Shown here piece after piece: positions 32,758-41,688 of a DNA stretch of 52,334 nucleotides; position 1 is the stretch's first letter, and each line of letters starts with the position of its first letter. The notes beneath the pieces were generated by a model that made no database searches, had not been told where the DNA came from, and saw nothing but the letters and a program-made list of their open reading frames with translations. The position numbers were made by a program, and so were the translations under genes. Source of the DNA: a virus. The stretch is from IMG/VR virus record IMGVR_UViG_3300021356_000025, positions 1 through 52,334 of that record; one strand, 5' to 3'.

Positions 32758-33879
32758 TTAAGACTGTAGAGTATCTAAGCAGATAACGCCGAAGTCTTGT
32801 ACAGAGCCACTTGCGTCGCTGTTGTACTTAGGCTTACGTAGACCGAAGATCTTACCTACAGAAATACCTGACTGGTTACCGTAGTCGAAAGTATCTTCAA
32901 CCATTTCAGGTAGACCGATGTCAGCCATAGCAAGAGCTTGAGCACCACAGAATAGAGCACGACCGCCGTTCTCAGTACCGGTTGCGCCCCACTTAGAGCC
33001 AGAAGCAGCACCAGAAGTGTTGTATACGTGACGGAACTCATGAACGATAACGCCATCAACCATTACGCTTGAAGAACCAGCGAACAATGCGTTGCTTGCG
33101 CCACGAACGCCAGCGTTACGAACGTTTTGAATGAAGTCGTCATCCATTTTGAGGTCAGCCATTTGCTGTGGAGTAACGAACATGTGGAACACTTCTTCGC
33201 CTGCACCAGCACGGATACCACGAATGTAGCGATCTTTAGCTTTAGCTTTCAAGCTAATGATAGCTTTGTAAGTTAACTTAACGTGACCGTTAGTAGTAGT
33301 GTCACCAGCAGCTAGCTCATTGCTAGTTTTTAGTTTGAAGTGACGATCAGAACTTGGACCAGATACGTCTGAAGCAAACTCAAGATCAGCAAGATCGTGA
33401 CCAGCGCTTGCAGAAGCAGCACGTAGCGTACCGTTGTTTTTGTAAGTGTAAGCAACGCCTGAAAGGGTCAAGAACGCTAGTTGGTCAATACGGTCAGCCA
33501 TTGCATAAGCAAGAGCGTCACGAGATTGCTCACGGAAGTTAACAACAGTTTTTTGGTCAGCCATGCGGCCAGCAATTCTGTTAGCAAAACGTAGTTGATC
33601 TAACTGAATGCTGATGTCATAGGCGCGTAGCGCTTCTTCGTTGCCTTCTAGAGTGTTATCACCAGTGATACCGTCTCCAGTCATGTCAGCAAGCAAAGTG
33701 ATGTTAGCTTTTGTGCCTTTAGCTGATTTAGTAAGCTCAGTAATACGCTGAACCATAGCGTTTGAGCCAGTTCCAGCGAACTGATTGATGAAAGATTGGT
33801 TACGAGCAACTTTCCAGAAGTCACGTGACCATGCTTGTAGTTGGTCGCCTGTTAGCGTACCGAAATTAGTTAAAGCCAT
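32758..33879 (-). CDS. Major capsid protein (DUF4043 / N4-gp56-like)
   Basis: 373 aa. The start is the ATG at 33879, preceded by a perfect AAGGAGG; an in-frame ATG 14 codons upstream lacks support. MALTNFGTLTGDQLQAWSRD, FINQFAGTGSNAMVQRITEL and EQSRDALAYAMADRIDQLAF are family hallmarks I recall for N4-gp56/DUF4043 capsid proteins. It forms the icosahedral shell. It is preceded by a long structured leader and its own promoter candidate, consistent with very high expression. Confidence 0.9.
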   Translation of the reverse strand: MALTNFGTLTGDQLQAWSRDFWKVARNQSFINQFAGTGSNAMVQRITELTKSAKGTKANITLLADMTGDGITGDNTLEGNEEALRAYDISIQLDQLRFANRIAGRMADQKTVVNFREQSRDALAYAMADRIDQLAFLTLSGVAYTYKNNGTLRAASASAGHDLADLEFASDVSGPSSDRHFKLKTSNELAAGDTTTNGHVKLTYKAIISLKAKAKDRYIRGIRAGAGEEVFHMFVTPQQMADLKMDDDFIQNVRNAGVRGASNALFAGSSSVMVDGVIVHEFRHVYNTSGAASGSKWGATGTENGGRALFCGAQALAMADIGLPEMVEDTFDYGNQSGISVGKIFGLRKPKYNSDASGSVQDFGVICLDTLQS

Positions 33880-33914
33880 GATAGGCCTCCTTATAAATAG
33901 ACAAAAATAAATAT

Positions 33915-34063
33915 GTGGCAAAACGCCACGCTCTTTTAGCCGACTTAAAGGAGCGGCTAATCCGTAATTCCCGTATCGTGGGACAACGAACTAGCGCTTT
34001 TTAACGAGGTGCGACCTCGACAGGTTTTACGCCTTGTGTAGGCGAAGGATACGTTTTTTACGG
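33915..34063 (-). ncRNA. Highly structured 5' leader RNA of the capsid gene
   Basis: Paired segments, coordinates on the plus strand: P1 33962-33967 with 34058-34063 (CCGTAA/TTACGG), P2 33972-33977 with 34048-34053 (CGTATC/GATACG), separated by a symmetric 4x4 internal loop that in the RNA is AAAA opposite GGAA. P2 closes a junction holding P3 (34030-34034/34040-34044) and P4 (34005-34010/34014-34019). Downstream lie P5 (33936-33942/33954-33960) and P6 (33915-33919/33925-33929). All 34 base pairs are Watson-Crick. It fills the 259-bp gap before the capsid gene and may stabilise or control the capsid mRNA. Known class not recognised. Confidence 0.6.
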
Positions 34064-34108
34064 CTACGGGCCGACCAGTTATCGTACTGATAGACGAACC
34101 TAAAATAA

Positions 34109-34137
34109 ATAGTATCTTAAGTCTAAAAACTATGCAA
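34109..34137 (-). promoter_or_regulatory. Candidate capsid-operon promoter
   Basis: On the minus strand TTGCAT (34132-34137), 17 bases, TACTAT (34109-34114). Transcription would start near 34102, about 220 bases upstream of the capsid ATG, and would carry the whole structured leader. Matches are moderate (3/6 and 4/6). Confidence 0.45.
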
Positions 34138-34138
34138 A

Positions 34139-34609
34139 CTAATTAAGGGGATTTGATAGATAATCCATACCATCCCATAAATCTTGTATCTCCCTAGTTA
34201 TCTTGTCTAGGTCGTACTTACCCAAATCACCGGCTGCTCGTTCTGCTTTGTCTACAGTTGTCTGCATTTGGATGACTTGTTCTTTGAGTTCTTTAACTTC
34301 GTTTTTGATTTCCAGTAGCTTCTCTTGCTGTTCGGCTATGGTTTTAAGATTTACGCCTAGTTCAGCTAGTTTGCCCTGCAACTTTGGGACGTCATTATCA
34401 GTAAGTTGTGTTTCTATAAGGGCTACTTGTTCAGTTAATGGAACAATATTCGGTATTTTTCTAGCCTCAACGCCCTCTAAACGAGAATACAGGCTACTAG
34501 CTGTCCACACGGTGCCACCAATACTGGTGCCAATCGTTAGCACTATTGCGATCCACACACCCTTGAAGCTGGTGTTTCCTATCTTTAATTCAGTATTTTC
34601 TAGGCTCAT
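34139..34609 (-). CDS. Membrane-anchored coiled-coil protein, 156 aa
   Basis: Short N-terminal stretch, one transmembrane helix (about residues 19-38, VWIAIVLTIGTSIGGTVWTA), then a long coiled coil (LIETQLTDNDVPKLQGKLAE, LEIKNEVKELKEQVIQMQTT). The layout suggests an inner-membrane protein with a large coiled-coil domain. Role unknown; it overlaps the previous gene by four bases and forms a group with two signal-peptide proteins. Confidence 0.55.
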   Translation of the reverse strand: MSLENTELKIGNTSFKGVWIAIVLTIGTSIGGTVWTASSLYSRLEGVEARKIPNIVPLTEQVALIETQLTDNDVPKLQGKLAELGVNLKTIAEQQEKLLEIKNEVKELKEQVIQMQTTVDKAERAAGDLGKYDLDKITREIQDLWDGMDYLSNPLN

Positions 34610-35442
34610 TCACATTCCCCGTTCATAAAGCAGTTATACCCGTTAGCAGTCGGGCCTGTTAGGTAGTAACCCGAGTCAGATCCTATAGCCAGTACATCTG
34701 CTTCACTAACGTATAGGTCTAGCCCGAAGCCATCATTACCGTTTAGAAATACAGCAGTAGCATTATTAGTGCTAGCCCATTGCATGCTTACCCATTGCTG
34801 GTTAGCACTGTATGTAACTGTAGCTTGTTCTGCTGTCGTATTATTGTTCTCTGCCCCCTGCTCTAGAAAGCCCACCGCGTCTGCGTTTGCGGCTACTGCA
34901 ATGTATGCGCTTGCGGCGTTCGCGTGTGTTTCAATATCGTCGAGAGACTGGTTGTACGTATCGACTTCTTGTTGATCAATAGTTAGCACCTCTGCATTAG
35001 CTACTACGAAGTCTTGTACAGCTGCTTCTTCGTCTGGGCTAGATGCGTCTTCTGCCATCTCAGCAACCTGTACTACCTGTACCATGTCAACCACAACTTC
35101 TGTAAACGTATCGACAGCGGCGTCCATAAGATCTAGCTCTTGCATCGCTTTCTCGTTAAGGACATCTTGTACAGAACCGTACGGCAGATACGTGCTCATA
35201 CCTGACAACGCATTGTTGTAAGCGTCTAGTTGTTCTGTGCTAATGTGAGCGCTAGATGACAGGGTGCCATCTGACAGGCCTGTGCCTGTGTAGGAATACT
35301 CCATAGCCGCTCCAGTAAGAATGATCCCGCGATCAATCTGGTCTACTAAAGCGCTAGAAGCGTCAATTAAATTATCTAGTTCATTTGAGTGAGCTGCGGA
35401 ACTTATCGCTAACAGACTCATTATCATCAGTTTGTTCTTCAT
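34606..35442 (-). CDS. Secreted or periplasmic protein with signal peptide, 278 aa
   Basis: The ATG at 35442 gives a clean signal peptide (MKNKLMIMSLLAISSAAHS, then NELDN); a GTG four codons upstream has no better ribosome site. The mature part is acidic and helical (LMDAAVDTFTEVVVDMVQVV), with a C-terminal beta segment ending NGYNCFMNGECE with two cysteines. Unusual within a head-morphogenesis operon. Not recognised. Confidence 0.6.
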   Translation of the reverse strand: MKNKLMIMSLLAISSAAHSNELDNLIDASSALVDQIDRGIILTGAAMEYSYTGTGLSDGTLSSSAHISTEQLDAYNNALSGMSTYLPYGSVQDVLNEKAMQELDLMDAAVDTFTEVVVDMVQVVQVAEMAEDASSPDEEAAVQDFVVANAEVLTIDQQEVDTYNQSLDDIETHANAASAYIAVAANADAVGFLEQGAENNNTTAEQATVTYSANQQWVSMQWASTNNATAVFLNGNDGFGLDLYVSEADVLAIGSDSGYYLTGPTANGYNCFMNGECE

Positions 35443-36034
35443 CGGATTCGACACCTATACCAAGTACTGCATTAAACCAAAGCTGGGTCTCTGTATACTT
35501 TCTACGTACCTTGCCGTAAGCGGGTATAAACAATGAAGGGTTACTCTTCATTAGAAAGTAAGCTCGTTTCCCAACAACCAGTCTGCCACCCTGTTGTACT
35601 GGGCAGGGCGTTCCTGACATAAACATCGATTTCCACACGATTTCGTCCTCGCACATCCTCGCTACAGCTGCGACCTTCATACCTAGATCCGATAGAAGTT
35701 TTGCATCTCTCCTCCTATCGCAGTTCGGATCAACTTCATACTCACCGCTAGATATACCAACTCCGACAGTCTGAAGCGAACCGCCGGAGCCTTTTAAACA
35801 GGTGTCCATACCATTGCTCATGTAGGTAGGACTAATCGCACTACCTACAGGCATCTCACTAGACGAACCCGCACCGTTATAGTGGTTGGTCGTACTAGTA
35901 TCTGTAGTAGTATTATTACTACTAACAGTAGAGTCATTGTTATACGTGTTGAGACTGCCTTCTTGACTATTAGCACCCTCATCAGCGAATGCCCCGACTG
36001 ACAAACAGACGAGGGCTATGGCAATCCGTTTCAT
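35381..36034 (-). CDS. Secreted or periplasmic Cys-containing protein with signal peptide, 217 aa
   Basis: The start at 36034 is chosen because it gives a signal peptide (MKRIAIALVCLSVGAFA) and has AAGG upstream; the longer frame would run into the previous gene. A Ser/Thr/Asn-rich low-complexity segment follows, then a domain with CLKGSGGS, DPNCDRRRDAKLLSDLG and ARMCEDEIVWKSMFMSGTPC, with five cysteines after the signal peptide. The 3' end overlaps the next gene by 62 bases. Function unknown. Confidence 0.6.
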   Translation of the reverse strand: MKRIAIALVCLSVGAFADEGANSQEGSLNTYNNDSTVSSNNTTTDTSTTNHYNGAGSSSEMPVGSAISPTYMSNGMDTCLKGSGGSLQTVGVGISSGEYEVDPNCDRRRDAKLLSDLGMKVAAVARMCEDEIVWKSMFMSGTPCPVQQGGRLVVGKRAYFLMKSNPSLFIPAYGKVRRKYTETQLWFNAVLGIGVESDEEQTDDNESVSDKFRSSLK

Positions 36035-36035
36035 A

Positions 36036-36431
36036 CTATCTATACCTTGCTGTTTTCTTAGCAACCTTTTTAGGCTGCTTACTAAACTGCTTCCCTTTTT
36101 TAGTGTCAGCTCGTTTCTTGCGGGACGTAGCGGCATATTCCTTCTTGGAAAGGGCTTCTCTAGCCTTCTTGGGTAGATATCTTTCGCCTGTAGCCTTTGG
36201 ACCCTGAGTACTGTTCTTTCCTGACTTAGTACCCCACTTTTCTTTTGTCCACTTAGTCAAAGACTTTTGAGCCTTTGTCTTAGAACCGGTATAGCCACCG
36301 CCCGATTTTTTGTACCGTTGAGTGGCAAGTTGTGCTTTCCTAGCACTCCATTGACCGGGTTTACCGCCTTTAGAACCAGCTTTTACTGCTGATACTATAC
36401 GCTTCCACTTGGCTTCGTCAGTACGGGCCAT
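36036..36431 (-). CDS. Basic DUF5872-like protein, 131 aa
   Basis: Very Lys/Arg-rich. KWTKEKWGTKSGKNSTQGPK and ATGERYLPKKAREALSKKEY match the DUF5872 pattern as I recall it, found in phages and bacteria with unknown function. Its ATG shares one base with the stop of the 37-aa Lys-rich gene upstream. It may bind DNA or RNA (inference from charge). Confidence 0.7.
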   Translation of the reverse strand: MARTDEAKWKRIVSAVKAGSKGGKPGQWSARKAQLATQRYKKSGGGYTGSKTKAQKSLTKWTKEKWGTKSGKNSTQGPKATGERYLPKKAREALSKKEYAATSRKKRADTKKGKQFSKQPKKVAKKTARYR

Positions 36432-36544
36432 TAGTAGCCTTTTTTCTTCTTAACTACTTTTTTGCCTGTCTTTTTAGCAGCTTTTTTAGCCGCTGTTTTG
36501 CCAGCTTTTGTGTATGGGAACTTCTTTTTACCTACCATTGGCAT
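36431..36544 (-). CDS. 37-aa Lys/Ala-rich protein, histone-tail-like
   Basis: MPMVGKKKFPYTKAGKTAAK continues as KKAAKKTGKKVVKKKKGY: 15 of 37 residues are lysine. The stop overlaps the next ATG by one base (TAATG), which supports real translation. It resembles small basic proteins seen beside phage portal/scaffold genes; possibly a packaged DNA-binding peptide. Confidence 0.65.
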   Translation of the reverse strand: MPMVGKKKFPYTKAGKTAAKKAAKKTGKKVVKKKKGY

Positions 36545-36556
36545 AACAAATACCTC

Positions 36557-36844
36557 TTACCATTTGACTTTATGAGACCAATAACGTGCTGATAGCTTAG
36601 ATGGGCTGCTATCTTGAGCATTGTGTCTCGCGTAATAGCTCTTTTTACGAGCTTTATCTTTCGCCGTCTTGGGATTTTTGCCTGCTCCTTTAACACCTTG
36701 CTGGCCGAAACGGATCGTCTTGATCTGATCACCCTGTTTAGCTACCACTACATGACTCTTAGTAGGGTGACTAGGTGTTCTCTTCGGTTTATTATAGCCC
36801 GAAACTCCGGCTCGGGCTAATCGTGGGTCTTTTTTAGCTGGCAT
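36557..36844 (-). CDS. Conserved basic phage protein, 95 aa
   Basis: MPAKKDPRLARAGVSGYNKP, TPSHPTKSHVVVAKQGDQIK and TIRFGQQGVKGAGKNPKTAK are strongly conserved in a small phage family I recognise but cannot name functionally. Basic, probably nucleic-acid-binding. Encoded between scaffold and the Lys-rich peptide; preceded by AGAGG. Confidence 0.75.
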   Translation of the reverse strand: MPAKKDPRLARAGVSGYNKPKRTPSHPTKSHVVVAKQGDQIKTIRFGQQGVKGAGKNPKTAKDKARKKSYYARHNAQDSSPSKLSARYWSHKVKW

Positions 36845-36854
36845 ATATCACCTC

Positions 36855-37886
36855 TTAGAGGATGTCTCCTCGTAAACGTTTAAGGGTAGCTTCAGGAAGC
36901 GCATCGAACTCTTCTTCCGTCATGTTACTAAGGTCATACTGGCTTTCGCCTTTCGCAGAAGAGCTTTCTCCCGGCATCTCTGGCGGTTGTGAATCGGCAG
37001 CTTTTAGTTTGCGTGATACTTCTTTACGCTTCTTAGCTACTTCATCGACAGCGTTAGCTGTGCTTGCTAGTGATGGAGCTTCTTCATTCTGTACTAGATC
37101 ATATTCACGCACAACGAATCTGGCTGCTTTAGACAATGCTGCAACTGCGTTTTCGCCTTTCATCATAAAGGCATCACGTAATTCTACAACTTCATTAGTT
37201 AAAGATTCATCGAACTGATCAGACGCTTTGTTGAACTGTGGGAACGCGCTCTCTAGCTCAGTAGCAGCTTGTTGTAGAGCAGTAGCTTCTCTGTTCTGAG
37301 ATACTGTTTGAGACATCTTCTGAGTCATTTCAAACTCAATCTGTGCTCTTTCAGCTTTACGTATCTCAGTTCTAATTGAGGTTGCCTTTTCTACTTCACC
37401 GTCAAGCAAAGCATTTTGATACTCAACTTCTTTAGCAGCGAAGTCATACTCTTCAGGGGCTTCGTCCTCTGCCGCCTGTACAGCTTTCATATCTTCAAGT
37501 TGCTTCTGCAACTCTTTCTGTTTAGCTAGTACTTCGTCCAGTCTAGACTTAGGAACCATAGGCTTCTTAGACTTGGGCTCAGCGGGCTTCTCTTCTACCT
37601 CTGGCTCAGGTTCTGGCTCAGGTTCTTTTAGAGCTTCCGGCTCTTCCTCAGACTCTGCTTCAGGTTCAACATCTTCTGCAGGCTCCTCGGTCTCTTCTTC
37701 GGCCACAACTTCTTCGGATTCTTCGGCAACAGTCTCTTCAACAGTTTCCTCCTCTTTAGCTTCTGGCTCTGGCTCGTCTGGGAAACTTAGATCGATGGGG
37801 GGTGTATCATCCTCTTCGATTGGATCAGCTCCCGGCATTACATCGAAAGTCGTTGTGTTTACGTTTTCGTCTTTATCGTCACTCAT
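36855..37886 (-). CDS. Head scaffolding protein, 343 aa
   Basis: Extremely acidic N-terminal half (Glu/Pro/Ala-rich, such as EPEPEPEVEEKPAEPKSKK), then helical coiled-coil segments (RLDEVLAKQKELQKQLEDMK) and a short C-terminal helix with SNMTEEEFDALPEATLKRLR. Composition, helicity and position between portal and capsid genes are typical of phage scaffolds, which line the prohead and leave before packaging. Confidence 0.8.
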   Translation of the reverse strand: MSDDKDENVNTTTFDVMPGADPIEEDDTPPIDLSFPDEPEPEAKEEETVEETVAEESEEVVAEEETEEPAEDVEPEAESEEEPEALKEPEPEPEPEVEEKPAEPKSKKPMVPKSRLDEVLAKQKELQKQLEDMKAVQAAEDEAPEEYDFAAKEVEYQNALLDGEVEKATSIRTEIRKAERAQIEFEMTQKMSQTVSQNREATALQQAATELESAFPQFNKASDQFDESLTNEVVELRDAFMMKGENAVAALSKAARFVVREYDLVQNEEAPSLASTANAVDEVAKKRKEVSRKLKAADSQPPEMPGESSSAKGESQYDLSNMTEEEFDALPEATLKRLRGDIL

Positions 37887-37895
37887 ATCAATATC

Positions 37896-40037
37896 CTATT
37901 GGTTGTTAGTGGGCCTAATGTTAGGTATGTCCACCTGTTGGGGTTTAACTGCTTCTTTCTTTGCGGCAGTCTGCATAGCAGTTGCAGCAATACGGGTTGC
38001 AGCATTAGTTTGGGATTGATTCGTTCTAGTCTGATTAGTTAGAGCGGCAAGTTCTCTACGTAGATCTAGCTCTTGCTGCTTCATGCCAATCTTAGCTTGT
38101 AGCTCTTGCATACGGATCTGCGGATTAGTAACTTCTGCACTCTGTACTTTAGAGATATTGACAGCCGCTTCTGATTGTAGCTTCTGAACTTCTGCTTGCA
38201 TCTTAGCTAGTTCTAACTGTACTTGCTGCATCTGTATCTCTTGTTGTGCAGCTGCTGCTTGCATCTGTTCTTCAGACTGCTCTACGCCAGTCAACATACG
38301 AATGCGTTTAGCTAGCTCACCTTTTCTAGCTAGATGTGAGTACTCAATGATTGCATCATCTGGAATAGCTACGCCGACTTGACGTAAGTTAAGTGCTTCC
38401 GCGAATTGAACTTCATCGAAGCTATCACGAGCTGGGGCAGTAGCAATAACTACATCGTACTCACCAAGAGTAAGATCATTAATAATAGTGCCTTCAGGAG
38501 TCATCTGATTGACGACCATTTCTTCGCGTGGCTTCATAGGATCATCTTCGTTAGTAACCTGAATAACGCGTTGCTCCGTGTAGAACCCTTGAATAAGGTC
38601 GAGTACACGTTCTGCTAGATACTGGCGTGACTTACGCAAGTTATCTAGAGGTACTTGAATCATTATTGCGCCACGATTCTGCTTGGCTTGGATAGCTACG
38701 CCAGATACTTCCGCACTATCTGTACCTAACATAGAATCGTTGATACCTGAGATAGATTGAATGTTAGCCTGCGCTTTCATCGCAATACGATCAAGGCCAC
38801 TTGGGATCTGGTTGGGTTGTATCTTAGACGGTGGGTTGGAGCCTCTGTTATATTCAAGAACAAGGCCTGTCTCTGCACCATGCTCCTCGAGGTCATCCGC
38901 TGTCATACCAACTAACGAGCCTGACTCTACCATCCAACCTGAGTTAGCTGTGGTGTTAACAATGTGTAGTTCTTGTGAAGCAATCTTGTTTAGCTGCTCT
39001 TGTGGGCTCAACAAGTTACGAATCATACCAAACGGACGCCCTCGTCTAAAGTAGGCGAAGTATGGAACAATTGTGAAGTCGTGATAAGGAGACCAATCGT
39101 CGTGCAGTACAACGTGGTCACATGTTACAGTCCAACGAACTTTCTTTATCATTTTACTGATAATGTTCAGACCGTACTGTTTAGCGAACTTTTTCTTCTT
39201 ACTATCAGACCAAGTCGAAGGAGCGTGTCGTTGATCGCCTGTGTTTGGGTCTACATAGAAGTCGCATCTGCTAAGCTTCTTATGTTGACGTTCAATTACT
39301 CGAAGTGAGCGTACGTTGCGATACTCATCGTCCCCCGGAACCTGTGCCCCGAAGTAATCATCTTCTTGATCGCCGAAACGGTTCTCAAAATACTCAACAG
39401 AATCCCTGCCAAAAGTATTACCGTTCTCTGCTATAAATCTTAACTCTTCTGCTTTCTTTTTGCCATAAAGTTCTTCAATTTCATCAAGAGTCATCCACTT
39501 AGTTTCGAACACTTCGTTCCAGTTCTTGGGATCAGCGTCTTTAGCATCTGGATCGATGAGAATGTCTAGTGGGTCTTTGGCAGTGATTCGTATCTCACCT
39601 TCAACGTGGTCAGAGAAGTCCATGCGTACATCAAAGTAACCACGGCCATCTAGTATCAGACCGTCGCTAAATACTTGCTGTTCTACCCAATCGAGCTTGT
39701 TGTTATCTGCAATCTGCATGTATAACTTAGTAAGGGTATGTGCTACTTCTTCGTCGCCACCTCTTCGTGGTTTGAACTTAACGTCAGCTCTTCGTGATGA
39801 CTGTTCACCGAGTACAGTATTAATAGTAGGAAGAACTGTGTTAATAGTAAGGGCTGGACGACCCTCTGATTCTAGCGCCATTCTATCGTAGTCATCCCAT
39901 TGATCACCTCGATAGTAGGCATCACATTTTTGTGCCATCTCGATGTAATCTATATGGCCGTTATCTCTAGCCCGTTCGTATCTGTCCCATTGCGCTCGTG
40001 CTATTTCTTGCTGTTTGGCAGAACTTAGCTTCTTCAT
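37896..40037 (-). CDS. Portal protein (P22-like), 713 aa
   Basis: Starts with KQQEIARAQWDRYERARDNG, then CDAYYRGDQWDDYDRMALES and RPALTINTVLPTINTVLGEQ, the standard opening of P22-type portals; 713 aa is close to P22 gp1 (725 aa). The C-terminus is a long Gln-rich coiled coil (MQMQQ-type, LELAKMQAEVQKLQSEAAVN), matching the helical barrel of P22. It forms the dodecameric DNA gate and docks TerL, encoded two bases upstream. Confidence 0.9.
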   Translation of the reverse strand: MKKLSSAKQQEIARAQWDRYERARDNGHIDYIEMAQKCDAYYRGDQWDDYDRMALESEGRPALTINTVLPTINTVLGEQSSRRADVKFKPRRGGDEEVAHTLTKLYMQIADNNKLDWVEQQVFSDGLILDGRGYFDVRMDFSDHVEGEIRITAKDPLDILIDPDAKDADPKNWNEVFETKWMTLDEIEELYGKKKAEELRFIAENGNTFGRDSVEYFENRFGDQEDDYFGAQVPGDDEYRNVRSLRVIERQHKKLSRCDFYVDPNTGDQRHAPSTWSDSKKKKFAKQYGLNIISKMIKKVRWTVTCDHVVLHDDWSPYHDFTIVPYFAYFRRGRPFGMIRNLLSPQEQLNKIASQELHIVNTTANSGWMVESGSLVGMTADDLEEHGAETGLVLEYNRGSNPPSKIQPNQIPSGLDRIAMKAQANIQSISGINDSMLGTDSAEVSGVAIQAKQNRGAIMIQVPLDNLRKSRQYLAERVLDLIQGFYTEQRVIQVTNEDDPMKPREEMVVNQMTPEGTIINDLTLGEYDVVIATAPARDSFDEVQFAEALNLRQVGVAIPDDAIIEYSHLARKGELAKRIRMLTGVEQSEEQMQAAAAQQEIQMQQVQLELAKMQAEVQKLQSEAAVNISKVQSAEVTNPQIRMQELQAKIGMKQQELDLRRELAALTNQTRTNQSQTNAATRIAATAMQTAAKKEAVKPQQVDIPNIRPTNNQ

Positions 40038-40039
40038 AT

Positions 40040-41686
40040 TTATGCACTCATCGGTGATTTATCTCGTTTTGTTTTAAACATGTGAGGTAGTTTGTCTCTC
40101 CAAGACGGTTGATAAGCCTGTGCTGGTGCTTCATAAGTAGCAAACTCAGTCATCATTAAACCAATCCACGCTAACGCATCTACCTGATCATCATGTATAC
40201 CATTTGGGAATCGCAGTAGTTCGGCCACAAGTGGGCCTGTAAACTGTTCTTCTCTAGGCAAATATACCATGCCCTGTTGCATACGGCCTTGTATTGCTCG
40301 CGCTCGAGCTTCTTTATCCCTTCGTCCAGTTTTTAAATCTTTGAAATACGCTTCGTGTAACCCTCGTTCACGTACGCGTTTTTCCAAGAACGGGCCTAGT
40401 GCCATCTCAATATGGCCTTTCTCAATACCTATTATAGAAGGTCGCCATTCTTCGTAGAGATCGAGTATCCTTTCTACAATCTCAAAACCGTCGTACTTAC
40501 CTCTTACTACGTCTACAACATACAGGTTATCTTCGGCATCTACCCCAATAACCATACCTACTGTGTAGTCATTGCGATCTCGTTTACCAATCGCCAAATC
40601 CCACGCGCAGTAGTAACGCATCTCGTCAAGGTCCACATCTTCGTAGTCGAAGTATTGAATCATGTCCCTTGTAAAATAATCACCATCATCAGCAACTGGG
40701 TTCTGCTGATAAAGAGCTGACCAATCTCGAGGGCCAACTGCTTTCTCAATTCTCTTTAGGGCTTCTTCGTCGTAGCGTTCTCTATGTAACGCTTCGCCTG
40801 CTTTTCGAAACTCTTCATCAACTTCAGCTCTTGCTGGGTAGTTGACAACTTCCCATTGTTCGCCGTTATTGTCCGCTGCCTTGAGCAACCGCCCAGCCAA
40901 ATCGTCGTCGTGCCAACGGGTGAGAATGACGAGCACTCCACCGCCCGGGGCGAGACGGGTATACGCTGTTGATGTGTACCAGTCCCACGTACTGTCTCTA
41001 GCGTTTTGACTTTCAGCATCATCCCTATTCTTTACCGGATCATCGATAACAAGGATATGGGCGCCTTTACCTGTTATGCCCCCGCCAACACCAGCAGCAA
41101 CAAAACCACCACCAGTACTAGTAAGCCAAGCTTCCGCTGATTGGCTGTCTGGGTCAAGTCTAGTTTTGAACGCAGTTTTGTAAGTTGGCTCACGCAAGAG
41201 TTGACGTACTTTACGACTGAATCCCATAGCGAGCGAGCCTGAGTACGAACAGCTAATAAACTCGTGTTCAGGGTGGCGACCAAGGTGCCAAGCTGGGAAA
41301 GCAACTGAAGCAAGCGTGCTTTTACCATGTCTAGGCGGCATAAAGAGCATAAGCCTTGGAGACTTTTTCTCAGCAACGTCTTTAGAGAATTGCTCAAGCC
41401 TGTTACAAATGTCTTTGTGGACCCAGCCGGCTTGGTATTCTGGATTGAATCGCTCAACGAAAGGGAGTAATCTTTTCCTTGTGAGGAACCTGAGCGCGAG
41501 TTCTGCTTTTGCTTTTTCTTCAACTGAAACCTCCTCTGCCGTAATGACAGGTTGTTCAACGTCAATTGGTGTTGGTAACGCTTCTGCATAGTCTGCTTTA
41601 CAATAAACGCAGACGTCGTCTTCTCCAGAATATAAAGTCTCTGGATGTAACTTCTTACAACGTATGCAAGTTTTCTTTTCTACCAC
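40040..41686 (-). CDS. terL: Terminase large subunit with N-terminal zinc ribbon
   Basis: 548 aa, GTG start, two bases after the stop of a 55-aa gene and probably coupled to it. Residues 7-29 hold CIRC...CVYC, a zinc-ribbon-like addition. The ATPase has Walker A PPRHGKST (117-124), Walker B ILVIDD (211-216) and the coupling region TRWHDDDLAG. The RNase H-like nuclease begins at CAWDLAIGKRDRNDY (D363 and D370/D373 as metal ligands) and continues with VDVVRGKYDGF, IIGIEKG and HDDQVDALAW. It cuts concatemeric DNA and pumps it into the prohead. Confidence 0.95.
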   Translation of the reverse strand: MVEKKTCIRCKKLHPETLYSGEDDVCVYCKADYAEALPTPIDVEQPVITAEEVSVEEKAKAELALRFLTRKRLLPFVERFNPEYQAGWVHKDICNRLEQFSKDVAEKKSPRLMLFMPPRHGKSTLASVAFPAWHLGRHPEHEFISCSYSGSLAMGFSRKVRQLLREPTYKTAFKTRLDPDSQSAEAWLTSTGGGFVAAGVGGGITGKGAHILVIDDPVKNRDDAESQNARDSTWDWYTSTAYTRLAPGGGVLVILTRWHDDDLAGRLLKAADNNGEQWEVVNYPARAEVDEEFRKAGEALHRERYDEEALKRIEKAVGPRDWSALYQQNPVADDGDYFTRDMIQYFDYEDVDLDEMRYYCAWDLAIGKRDRNDYTVGMVIGVDAEDNLYVVDVVRGKYDGFEIVERILDLYEEWRPSIIGIEKGHIEMALGPFLEKRVRERGLHEAYFKDLKTGRRDKEARARAIQGRMQQGMVYLPREEQFTGPLVAELLRFPNGIHDDQVDALAWIGLMMTEFATYEAPAQAYQPSWRDKLPHMFKTKRDKSPMSA

Positions 41687-41688
41687 TA

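Noticed and set aside
35430-35460. tRNA T-loop-like GTCGAATCC
   Set aside because: No acceptor stem or anticodon arm can be built around it; it lies in the overlap of two signal-peptide genes.
37573-38019. 148-aa Ser-rich plus-strand frame opposite the scaffold gene
   Set aside because: It is the antisense of the Glu/Asp-rich scaffold sequence, which always yields Ser-rich frames; no ribosome site or family match.
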